DNA of 64,000 bases from contig CAMDDO010000005.1 of assembly GCA_945892755.1 (NCBI GenBank), forward strand, positions 1 to 64,000. Reading direction: 5' to 3'. This DNA comes from Rhizobium sp. Q54 (GTDB taxonomy: Bacteria > Pseudomonadota > Alphaproteobacteria > UBA828). The position numbers and the translations under genes are program-made. Positions 1-8,252 of this stretch are shown here, one piece after another. Every line of letters begins with the position of its first letter. Position 1 is the first letter of the stretch. The notes beneath the pieces are model-generated. The model was not told the origin of the DNA. It searched no databases and saw only the letters and a program-made list of their open reading frames with translations.

Positions 1-525
1 CTTGAAACTCATTTCCACGATCACAGCCAGCGAACCCAGTGACCCCGTGTACAGCTTCGCCAGATCGTAGCCCGTGACGTTCTTCACCACGCGCCCGCCG
101 GTCTTTGAGCTGTGACCATCGGCATGCACGACCGTCATCCCGATAATCCAATCCCGGATCGACCCCGTGCCTCGAAGCGGTCCCTGCGCATTGGTGGCGG
201 CGATCCCGCCTATCGTTGCCTCCGGGCCGTTCCAGGGATCGAGGGGCAACGCCTGCTTGTTCTCCGCGAGCGCAGCTTGAATAACTCCGATCGTGACACC
301 CGCTTCGACGTGGATGGTTAGCTCCGCCGGATTGTAGGTGGTGATGCGATTCAACTTCGACAAGCCAACAACGCAATCCGCCCGCTGCAGAGGATTCCCG
401 AATTCCAACTGGGTACCCGCGCCGACGGGAACAACGGCGCCCTTCTCCGCCGCAATCACCTGCGACAGCTCTTCGACGCTCTCTGGAGAGACAATGCGTC
501 CGGGTGTGATGCCGTCAATGATCAA
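1..525 (-). CDS. FAD-binding oxidase, GlcE/FAD_binding_4-like; truncated by the window edge
   Basis: Reverse-strand translation from a TTG at 525 to base 1 is open: ...VVPVGAGTQLEFGNPLQRADCVVGLSKLNRIT...LPLDPWNGPEATIGGIAATNAQGPLRGTGSIRDWIIGMTVVHADGHSSKTGGRVVKNVTGYDLAKLYTGSLGSLAVIVEMSFK, typical of the GlcE FAD-binding domain. Absent from the ORF track because no stop lies in the window. Confidence 0.72.
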   Translation of the reverse strand, partial: MIIDGITPGRIVSPESVEELSQVIAAEKGAVVPVGAGTQLEFGNPLQRADCVVGLSKLNRITTYNPAELTIHVEAGVTIGVIQAALAENKQALPLDPWNGPEATIGGIAATNAQGPLRGTGSIRDWIIGMTVVHADGHSSKTGGRVVKNVTGYDLAKLYTGSLGSLAVIVEMSFK

Positions 526-739
526 CCGTTACCTCGCAGGCCTGGAGAATAAGCCACCCCATCGTCACGGGCAAGCCCGAGACTCTTCTGTCGCCTTTCG
601 ACGCGCTATAGTATGCACGCCCTTTGCGGTTCTTCTGAAAGGAACCTCAGCCTACGACTCCTGAAGAAAGACAACAGATCGCACAGACCGGATCGAAGAA
701 GCCCAGCAGCCCATTGAAGACGAACAGCGGGAAATTGAA

Positions 740-810
740 TTCGGGGCCGTGCTACTCGAATACCGAATTCTGTGAGACAGGATTCGGTATTCGAGTAACA
801 CGGCCCCGAA
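740..810. repeat. Long near-perfect inverted repeat (34-bp arms, 3-nt loop)
   Basis: TTCGGGGCCGTGCTACTCGAATACCGAATTCTGT-gag-ACAGGATTCGGTATTCGAGTAACACGGCCCCGAA; 32 of 34 arm positions complementary. Confidence 0.9.
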
Positions 811-875
811 AGCGCGGCAATGCGGGACGGTGAGCAATTTGCGGCCGCCGCTATGGGCTGCCCGGCAAACCCGTA

Positions 876-1352
876 TCAGAAACTGAAGAACGGATCCAGG
901 AAGAGCCTGGCGACATCCTCATGGGTGTGGATATGTTCTTCAACGTACCCGACTTCGCCGTTCACGATGCCAATGGTGAGACTCGCCTGATTTTCGACAA
1001 CGTTGGCTCCCTTCCGGGCAGTTCGGCCAATCGCATAGGGAATCGAAGTGCCTGCCTGATTGAGACCAATTTTTACCGTGGCTGCGGGGTACGCTGTTCT
1101 CCGAATCGTCACCGCCGTCGGGGAATTCTTCTCCCACTGATCGATTCGACGCTCGGCATCAGGAAACTCGATATTGAACTGTTTGACCGATTCCTCAAGA
1201 ACCCCCACCAGTTCCTTCCAAAATGGTTCCAGCCGCGCTTTGAGTTCGGTCGCCGTTACAATAAGGCGCTCCCGTTCCGCTTTTCGTTCTTTTTCAACCT
1301 GACGAATTTCTTCGGCACGCACTCTGATCCATTCCGTCATAGCACTCCTCAC
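876..1352 (-). CDS. Hypothetical protein (about 154-158 aa)
   Basis: Open frame with charged helical N-terminus (MTEWIRVRAEEIRQVEKERKAERERL); no family recognised. The overlapping plus-strand ORF 921-1391 is less protein-like. Confidence 0.5.
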   Translation of the reverse strand: MRSAMTEWIRVRAEEIRQVEKERKAERERLIVTATELKARLEPFWKELVGVLEESVKQFNIEFPDAERRIDQWEKNSPTAVTIRRTAYPAATVKIGLNQAGTSIPYAIGRTARKGANVVENQASLTIGIVNGEVGYVEEHIHTHEDVARLFLDPFFSF

Positions 1353-1508
1353 TTCCGGTCAGGGACAGGGATTCTAGACTTGGAAGAGTAACGTCACGAA
1401 AAAGGTGCCGCGAGGTCAGTCCACGAAGAGAATCGGGAAAACCAACAAGGCCAGCATAGTCCGCCGCGGAGTCCTTTGCAATCAACTGTCAGCGACTGTC
1501 AGCGATTA

Positions 1509-1595
1509 CTGGCTGCGCCCGCGGGCTTGCATTCGCATCCGCTCATCTCTCCCTGGCTGCGCCCTGCCGGGCTTGCATTCGCATCCGCTCATCTC
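1509..1595. repeat. Imperfect tandem duplication (~44-46 bp unit, 2 copies)
   Basis: CTGGCTGCGCCC at 1509 and 1553; GGGCTTGCATTCGCATCCGCTCATCTC at 1523 and 1569 (identical 27-mers). Confidence 0.85.
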
Positions 1596-1608
1596 CCGGG
1601 AATTACGT

Positions 1609-1655
1609 AAAAAAAAAATCAGGGCGGGTAGGGTTTGCACCCTGCCCCGCCCTGA
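1609..1655 (-). terminator. Intrinsic terminator for the minus-strand DUF1127 gene
   Basis: On the minus strand: TCAGGGCGGGGCAGGGT-gcaa-ACCCTACCCGCCCTGA followed by ~10 T; begins ~38 nt after the stop at 1693. Confidence 0.85.
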
Positions 1656-1692
1656 AGGTCAAGGGGGAGACAAAGAATCGTCTAAGGCGGGT

Positions 1693-1866
1693 TCAGTCGA
1701 AGCCCCGCCGCGCGACCAGCATACCGTTGCCCGCAAGCGCGGCGGTCACCGCGGCGCGGCTCAAGCCGACATCGGCCAGCGTACGGCTGTCCAGCAACGC
1801 CAGGGCACGGCGTTGCCCGATGCGAACCTGCCACGCGGCAAACCGCTCAGTAAGCCAACCTAACAT
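1693..1866 (-). CDS. DUF1127 domain-containing small protein (57 aa)
   Basis: Manual translation MLGWLTERFAAWQVRIGQRRALALLDSRTLADVGLSRAAVTAALAGNGMLVARRGFD; DUF1127 signature LDxRxLADVGLSR; strong SD (GGAGG) upstream; terminator downstream. Below the ORF-track size cutoff. Confidence 0.85.
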   Translation of the reverse strand: MLGWLTERFAAWQVRIGQRRALALLDSRTLADVGLSRAAVTAALAGNGMLVARRGFD

Positions 1867-2094
1867 CACACCTATCCTCCCATACCCACTTGGCTGGAGC
1901 GTTCCCCGGCATCAGGCCGACACGCTCATGTCCCGTCTACGCCTTGAGATGGGTCGGCGGAGGCATGGTTACCAATCACTTAGCCGTGACCCGAGACACG
2001 CATGAGATCACGGCTCCGAGAGCACGAAACCACCAATGATTTCAAATAGAAAGGCCGGCCCGAAGGCCGCCCGCCCGGGCGCGTTTTAAGGCCT

Positions 2095-2157
2095 TGTGAG
2101 GCTTATCACGGGAAGCGCTGTAAGGCTGGTCACAGCGCGGTTGTGAGGCCCATCACG
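2095..2157. promoter_or_regulatory. Three tandem TGTRA-N6-TCAC[AG] dyad elements, 23-24 bp apart
   Basis: TGTGA-GGCTTA-TCACG (2095), TGTAA-GGCTGG-TCACA (2119), TGTGA-GGCCCA-TCACG (2142). Confidence 0.6.
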
Positions 2158-2243
2158 CGGCCGGGGTCGCGGCGGCAAGGCCTCGCCCCGTCACGCCGTG
2201 ACCCATTATCGCGCGCCCGTACTTCTCGCTATCGGCTGGCGGC

Positions 2244-2411
2244 TTAGGCCGCGTGCCGGCGATCGAAGCTACCCGAGGCGACCGATTCGATGTCGCCGCG
2301 GCTGAGCCCGATATCGGCGAGCTGGCGGTCGTCCATCAACTGAAGCTCGTTCATCACCCGGCCCCGCTCCTGCCAGCGACGCACCGCGCGCACAAAATTC
2401 ATTCCAAACAT
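2244..2411 (-). CDS. DUF1127 domain-containing small protein (55 aa)
   Basis: Manual translation MFGMNFVRAVRRWQERGRVMNELQLMDDRQLADIGLSRGDIESVASGSFDRRHAA; signature MDDRQLADIGLSRGDI; SD AAGGAAG upstream. Below the ORF-track size cutoff. Confidence 0.88.
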   Translation of the reverse strand: MFGMNFVRAVRRWQERGRVMNELQLMDDRQLADIGLSRGDIESVASGSFDRRHAA

Positions 2412-2443
2412 GGCACTTCCTTTCCAACACTTAGCAGGACAAC

Positions 2444-2529
2444 TCTTAACGATATGTTAAGAACGCATGACAGACAAACTGTCGACCTGCTTGCTGGCTT
2501 TGATATATACTGATTTGTGCGGTGCACAA
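2444..2529 (-). promoter_or_regulatory. Candidate promoter/operator region of the DUF1127 gene
   Basis: Perfect dyads TCTTAAC-GATAT-GTTAAGA (2444-2462) and TTGTGC-GGT-GCACAA (2515-2529); TATATA-like AT-rich stretch between them. Confidence 0.45.
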
Positions 2530-2664
2530 TGAGATAAGACGGAAGGCCAGACATGCAAAATATGCATGAGTAATGACTATCCGTTGCCCGCCCGCAACAC
2601 AGCGAGCCGCGTTTCAGGTTCAGATTCGGGGTAGGGGAGGGCCGAGCCCGCCTTTGGGAAGTGG

Positions 2665-4092
2665 CTACGACGCCGTAAGGCCGAGGCCCTTGAGATCCTT
2701 CAACGTCAAATCGAGGCAGAGGCGGAATTTCGTCACCATCTCGTCGACCTCGCTTTCCCTGATGATGAGGGGCGGGGAGGCGAGCATGACGTCGCGCGAG
2801 GCGCGCATGATGAGTCCATTGCGGAAGCAATGATTGCGGCAGGCGAGGCCGACCTTGCCCTCGGGCTCGAAGCCTCGCCGAGTCTTCTTGTCGGCGCTCA
2901 GCTCGACGCCGCAAAGGAGGCCCTTGCCGCGCACCTCGCCGACCAGCGGGTGATCCGCAAGCGTGGCGAATTGGCGCTGGAAATAGGGCCCGATCGAATC
3001 ATGCACGCGCTCGACGATGCCTTCCTCGCGCATGATCCGGATGTTTTCGAGCGCGACCGCGCAGGCGGTCGGGTGGCCCGAATAGGTGAAGCCGTGGACG
3101 AATTCCTCGCCCGCATTGTTGAGCGCGTTGGCGACGCGCGGACCGAGCACCACGCCCGAGACCGGCAAATAGCCCGAGGACAGGCCCTTGGCGATGGTCA
3201 TGATGTCGGGGGTCACGCCGAAGGTCTGGCAGCCGAACCACGCACCGGTGCGGCCGAAGCCGCAGATCACCTCGTCGGAAATTAGCAGCACGTCGTATTT
3301 GCGGCAGATGCGCTCGATCTCCGGCCAATAGCTCATCGGCGGCACGATCAACCCGCCGGCGCCGTGGATCGGCTCGCCAATGAACGCGCCAACCCGCTCA
3401 GGCCCGAGCGCCAGGATGCGGGCTTCGAGCGCCTGGGCCGCCTTCAGGCCGTAGGCTTCGGGCGACATGTCGCCGCCCTGGCGCCACCAATAGGCGGTCT
3501 CGATATGCTCGAAGCCGGGGAGGGGGAGGCCGAATTGCGGGTGCATCGGCTTCAGGCCGGAAAGGCTGGCCGCCGCCATGGTCACGCCGTGATAGCCGAA
3601 CTCACGCGAGATCAGGATCGATTTGTCGGGCTTGCCCTGGAGCTTCCAAAAATAGCGCACGATCTTGACGATCGAATCGTTTGCCTCCGAGCCCGAATTG
3701 GCGAAAAAAACGCGATCGAGGCCGGGCGGTGCGATCTCGGCGATCGCCTTGCCAAGCTCGATCGGTGGCGGCGTCGCGGTTTGGAAGAACGTGTTGTAGT
3801 AGGGCAGCTCGAGCATCTGCTTGTACGCCGCTTCGGCAAGCTCCATGCGGCCATAGCCGAGATTGACGCACCAGAGGCCGGCCATGCCATCAAGCAAGCG
3901 CTCGCCTTCGGAATCCCACAAATAGACGCCCTCGGCCCTGACGATGATGCGGCTCGCCTTGCCGAGCAGGTCCTTGTAGTCGGTGAAGGGATGCAGATGG
4001 TGGCGGTGATCGAGCGCCTGCCAGCGCAGGGTCTCTGCCTTCGGGTTGGCGCGCGCGCTCATGCGGTCTCTCCGGGATTCGACGCCAGACAA
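2665..4092 (-). CDS. Class-III pyridoxal-phosphate aminotransferase (omega-amino acid/putrescine:pyruvate type)
   Basis: FFANSGSEANDSIVK, EPIHGAGG, LLISDEVICGFGRTG, MTIAKGLSSGYLP motifs; neighbour is a PuuD-like hydrolase. Confidence 0.88.
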   Translation of the reverse strand: MSGVESRRDRMSARANPKAETLRWQALDHRHHLHPFTDYKDLLGKASRIIVRAEGVYLWDSEGERLLDGMAGLWCVNLGYGRMELAEAAYKQMLELPYYNTFFQTATPPPIELGKAIAEIAPPGLDRVFFANSGSEANDSIVKIVRYFWKLQGKPDKSILISREFGYHGVTMAAASLSGLKPMHPQFGLPLPGFEHIETAYWWRQGGDMSPEAYGLKAAQALEARILALGPERVGAFIGEPIHGAGGLIVPPMSYWPEIERICRKYDVLLISDEVICGFGRTGAWFGCQTFGVTPDIMTIAKGLSSGYLPVSGVVLGPRVANALNNAGEEFVHGFTYSGHPTACAVALENIRIMREEGIVERVHDSIGPYFQRQFATLADHPLVGEVRGKGLLCGVELSADKKTRRGFEPEGKVGLACRNHCFRNGLIMRASRDVMLASPPLIIRESEVDEMVTKFRLCLDLTLKDLKGLGLTAS

Positions 4093-4107
4093 ACTAGCGT
4101 CGCATCA

Positions 4108-4929
4108 TCATGGCCTTGCGCGCCGGGCTTGTAAAACGCGGCGCCGGGCAGGGGAGGGACGCTCCAATTGGCGGCGTGCCGCGCGCGCGCGCGCCGCTTC
4201 ACCAAACGCGCCGAACAGCGCCATTGAGAACGGATTCTCGGTCACTTTCCATTCCGGGTGCCATTGCGCGCCGAGCGCGAAAGCGGGCGCGTCCTTCACC
4301 CGCACTGCTTCGATCAAGCCGTCGGGCGCGCGCCCTTCGATGATGAGCCCTGGCGCGAGTCGGTCGATGCCCTGGCCGTGCAGGGAATTGACCACGATCT
4401 CGGGCTCGGGCCAGAACGCGGCGAAGGCGCCGTCGGGCTCCAGCCGCACCTTGTGCGCCGGCGCGTACTGCACGTCGCGCGGTTTCGAGGTGTCGGCGCG
4501 ATGGTCCATCAGCCCCGGCACTTCTTCGATGTGTTGATGCAGCGTGCCGCCGAGCGCGACGTTGAGTTCCTGAATGCCGCGGCAGATGCAAAGAATCGGC
4601 ACGCCCGCCGCGATCGCCTCGCGAATCAGGGGAAGCGTGGTCGAATCGCGCTGCGGATCGTGCAACGTGCCCGTGCGGCTCGACGGGCCTTCATAATGGT
4701 GCGGCTCGACATTCGATGGGCTGCCGGTGAAAAGAATCCCGTCGATCCGCTCGATCAGATCCTTGCGGTCCAGTTCATCGCCAAGCGAAGGCAAGAGGAG
4801 GGGCAGGGCTTCGGCGCCCTTCATGACGCCGACGATGTATTTCTCGCCAACGACATGGAAGGGGTGAACGCCGATCTCGCGCACATCGGCCGGAATCGCG
4901 ACCAGGGGTAAAGGATGGTGGAGGGTCAT
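4108..4929 (-). CDS. Gamma-glutamyl-GABA hydrolase-like class-I glutamine amidotransferase (peptidase C26)
   Basis: LLLPSLGD...DGILFTGSPSNVEPHHY, LCICRGIQELNVALGGTLHQ, SLHGQGIDRL, GAQWHPEW. Confidence 0.88.
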   Translation of the reverse strand: MTLHHPLPLVAIPADVREIGVHPFHVVGEKYIVGVMKGAEALPLLLPSLGDELDRKDLIERIDGILFTGSPSNVEPHHYEGPSSRTGTLHDPQRDSTTLPLIREAIAAGVPILCICRGIQELNVALGGTLHQHIEEVPGLMDHRADTSKPRDVQYAPAHKVRLEPDGAFAAFWPEPEIVVNSLHGQGIDRLAPGLIIEGRAPDGLIEAVRVKDAPAFALGAQWHPEWKVTENPFSMALFGAFGEAARARAARRQLERPSPARRRVLQARRARP

Positions 4930-4972
4930 GAGATCGACTTAGAGTGTGCCGGCGTGCCGCGCAAGGGCGGCC

Positions 4973-7375
4973 CTAAGGATGCCTGAGTTGCGTTTCCAGA
5001 TCGTCAATAACCGATCCGAGCGTGCTCTTCGGCCGTGCCCGCTCCTCCGCCAGGATCGCCAACATGATGTCGCGCCTAAACCCGCCGGCGAGCGAATCGA
5101 GCGAGGCTGGTACCTGAGCGGTCCTACTTGCAGCCTTGACGAACAGATCGATCAGACGTTCCGCGCCGTCGAGCCGGCCCCACAGCAAATCGTGCTCGCG
5201 CGCCGGGCGACTGAGAAAGCCCATGAAGGCGCCGAGCTCGCGGCTTTTCAGCCGATGTGGATCGCTCGAGAGCGAGGTCGCGTCGCTCGGCGAGATGCGC
5301 ACGACGTCGACGGTGATCAGGTCTTCCAGACCTGCGGCATCCATCAATGGAAACGCGATCAGATCGACGAAGGGGAAGGTCAGGAAGGCACGCAGCAAAG
5401 CCCGTTGCGGGCGTGGGCGGCCGGAGAGCCTTTTCATCTCGTATGCCAGTGCCTGCTCGACTCGGCTATTAAATTTCTCGCCGTGCTCTGCAAAGCGCGC
5501 CAGAAGCTCAGTGTAAAGCGCGCTGAGTTGTGCGCCGTAGCGTTCCAGCGCGGCCCTCGGATCGTGTTTCAAGCCCTCGATGGCGTCGTCAATCTGGCCG
5601 AGAGCGACGCCCCCGAAGGCTTCCGAAATTTGCGCCTTCACCGGGGCAAGCGCATCAAGCATGTTCTCTTGCTCGGTAACGATCTTGGCCAAATCACTCT
5701 TAAAGGCATCGAGCGCCCAGCGCGTGTCGGCGCCGTAATTGTTGTTGGCGATACGCACCAGATGGCGCACGCGACGCAGTCGATAGGGAACGTCGAACGC
5801 TTCGAGTAGTTTGAGCTGTGGCGGGCCGAGAACGTACATGCGTTCGATTAGCGCGGGCGGGTTCAACGCGCCCTCGCTTCGGAGCCATTCTCGCGTCAAC
5901 CGACGGACGAAGAACGCTTGCGAGGACTCATAGGGGTAGTCAAGCGCCCGGCACAACAGGTCGGCGAAAACCCCGGCGGCGCGCTCTGCTTTGAGTGTGA
6001 CATAGCCGGGATAGCCGGAGAGCGGCTGGCGCGCGGCAAAGGCGTTGGTTTGGTCCCGCCAGTTCTTGAGATCGCCGGTGCTCGACGCAACGCCGATGGT
6101 GTTTATCGACCGCCCGATCGCGAGCTTTACGGCCAGTTTGGCGCTCTCCTGGTCGGCCGCGATGGCGCGCCTGATCCGCTCGACCAAAGCGTTGCGATCG
6201 CGCAGCCGATCAAGGTCGTCATAGATCGGCTCGTGACGCAACAAGCCATACATTCCCTTAACGACGTGCAACGGCGCCGGCGGCGCCGTGGGCGGCTTCT
6301 CGATTTTGATCTCGGGGTCAGGCTCGATGAACACGACGACGCGCTTGACTTCGCGATCTGCCGGCTTCCGCTCGATCGCCTGCGATAACTGCGTGAACGG
6401 CTTATTGTCGAGCACGCCGCCATCGATCATCCAGGCGTGCGCGGGGTCGAACTCCCTTCGCATATGTTCGGCCAGATGGGTGGCGGCGAAGCGAGCGAGA
6501 TCGGGTGACACCGCGCCCGGCTGGCCCTTCTGGAAGCTCGCTTTGATGTCGTTGGTTGCGACCGGCGCGAACGCCACGGGAAAGCCGGCCGTCGTGCGCG
6601 CGGCGTAGGTCAGGGCGTAGTCGTCAAGCTTATCGCCGCCTCTGGCCTGGAAGCTCATCACATGTGCGTGCGTGCGTTCATACAACGACGTTGGATGATA
6701 GATTTCGCTCACCGGCAGATGACGCGGCCAACCGAAGAAGTCCGTGCGGGTGACGAACAAATCAAGCCGCGCGGCGGAAGGCAACAACGGCGTGCCCTTG
6801 CCGAGCGCGCTGAGCCCCTCGGCGATCTTTTCCGCGAAATATGACCCATTGAGCGGCGTCGCTCGGCCGTTGTCACGGTTCTCATAGAGGCTCCACAGAT
6901 GATCACGCACCCAGGGCCACTCCAACCCGAGTCTAAGCACAAGGCCGCGCAAGCGACGCAACGGGCCGATGGGCGTCAGCTCGATAGACAAAGCTCGCAA
7001 CAACCATGGCCCGCGTTTGGGCGGGTCCGCTTTGAGGCTCGTGATGTCCGCCTGATCGAGCCATATCTTGTTGAGGACGGTGGCATCGCCGCCCTCGACG
7101 ATCGCCTTGCCGAGCACCGCGGCGTTGACGCCGCCGGCCGAGGTGCCGGCGAGTGCGTCGACCACCACGCGGATCGATTCCGCATCGTTCGAATCATTGA
7201 ACGCCTTGAACAAGTCCGCATAGATCCGCGCGGTGCCGCCGAGCGACGCCGCCTTGCCGCTGTGCAAGGCCTCCGAGGCGCGCAGCGCCTGCCAGAGCTC
7301 GGTCACGATGCCGTTCATGTAAACGGCCAAGGATACACCGCCGTACAGAACCAGGCCGATACGAAGTTCTCTCAT
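4973..7375 (-). CDS. Patatin-like phospholipase, long form (800 aa)
   Basis: GLVLYGGVSLAVYMNG; nucleophile motif GTSAGGVN; catalytic Asp motif WMIDGGVLDNKPF. Confidence 0.85.
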   Translation of the reverse strand: MRELRIGLVLYGGVSLAVYMNGIVTELWQALRASEALHSGKAASLGGTARIYADLFKAFNDSNDAESIRVVVDALAGTSAGGVNAAVLGKAIVEGGDATVLNKIWLDQADITSLKADPPKRGPWLLRALSIELTPIGPLRRLRGLVLRLGLEWPWVRDHLWSLYENRDNGRATPLNGSYFAEKIAEGLSALGKGTPLLPSAARLDLFVTRTDFFGWPRHLPVSEIYHPTSLYERTHAHVMSFQARGGDKLDDYALTYAARTTAGFPVAFAPVATNDIKASFQKGQPGAVSPDLARFAATHLAEHMRREFDPAHAWMIDGGVLDNKPFTQLSQAIERKPADREVKRVVVFIEPDPEIKIEKPPTAPPAPLHVVKGMYGLLRHEPIYDDLDRLRDRNALVERIRRAIAADQESAKLAVKLAIGRSINTIGVASSTGDLKNWRDQTNAFAARQPLSGYPGYVTLKAERAAGVFADLLCRALDYPYESSQAFFVRRLTREWLRSEGALNPPALIERMYVLGPPQLKLLEAFDVPYRLRRVRHLVRIANNNYGADTRWALDAFKSDLAKIVTEQENMLDALAPVKAQISEAFGGVALGQIDDAIEGLKHDPRAALERYGAQLSALYTELLARFAEHGEKFNSRVEQALAYEMKRLSGRPRPQRALLRAFLTFPFVDLIAFPLMDAAGLEDLITVDVVRISPSDATSLSSDPHRLKSRELGAFMGFLSRPAREHDLLWGRLDGAERLIDLFVKAASRTAQVPASLDSLAGGFRRDIMLAILAEERARPKSTLGSVIDDLETQLRHP

Positions 7376-7475
7376 GAAACCTTCGCTCGATTGCAGGCCA
7401 CATCATAGCCGAGGTTCGCCGGCCCGCCCAGAGCCAGCCATCGAATCGGGACGCCCGTCGTGCGCTTCGCCTCAA

Positions 7476-8120
7476 TCACTTGGGCTTGGCGTTGGGCTCC
7501 CAGACGAACAGCTTGGCCGAAATGTCGACATTGATCTCGAGGTCCTCGAGCGCGACGGTGGTGATCTGACCCTGCGCGTCCTTGATGCGCCATTGCACGA
7601 GCTGCGTCGGGTTGCTGGTGAAATAGAGCGTCAGCGAGCCTTCGCCCGGGTCGTCGCGCCGCGTCACGGTCACGGTCGTGCGGCCTTCGACGCGCGTCAC
7701 CTCGGTGACCACGAGGTCCTTGCCGAAGCCGACCTCGTCGCGGCTCAACGAGCCGATCGGCGTATCGAAGATCGGCCATTCGTTGATCTGGCCAAGCTCT
7801 TTGTCCTGGTAGTGCAGGAGGAAACCGTCACCGACGATCAGAATCGGCACCGGCGGATCGTATTCGAAGCGCAGTCGCCCGGGCCGGCGCAAATAGAATT
7901 TTCCCTCCGCCACGTCGCCATTCGGCGCGATCTGAATGAACCGCGCGCGCAACGAGCGCACATTGTTGAGATAGGCCTCGGCGACCTGGAGCGCGGCCTC
8001 TTGTTCCTTGTCGAGCCTCGCCGCAACGGCTTCGCCGGCCGCGCGCGCGGGCCATTCGGCCGTAGCGGCACCAAGCCCGAGGGCGAGCAAAACGAGCGGG
8101 ATCAGGCGTAGCATTCTCAC
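7476..8120 (-). CDS. lolA: LolA-like outer-membrane lipoprotein carrier
   Basis: Signal peptide; VRSLRARFIQIAPNGDVAEGKFYLRRPGRLRFEYDPP is typical LolA. Confidence 0.88.
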   Translation of the reverse strand: MRMLRLIPLVLLALGLGAATAEWPARAAGEAVAARLDKEQEAALQVAEAYLNNVRSLRARFIQIAPNGDVAEGKFYLRRPGRLRFEYDPPVPILIVGDGFLLHYQDKELGQINEWPIFDTPIGSLSRDEVGFGKDLVVTEVTRVEGRTTVTVTRRDDPGEGSLTLYFTSNPTQLVQWRIKDAQGQITTVALEDLEINVDISAKLFVWEPNAKPK

Positions 8121-8252
8121 GGCGACCTCATAGGGAAAACGCGCGACCGATGCTTTTCCGTCGCGCCGAGCCGCCGCGGTTCGCAGGTCCGGCTCACGAG
8201 GAACAGGTAGGGTGGCGAGGCGCTGCCGTCCAGCGCAATCGGTCCGCTCGTC

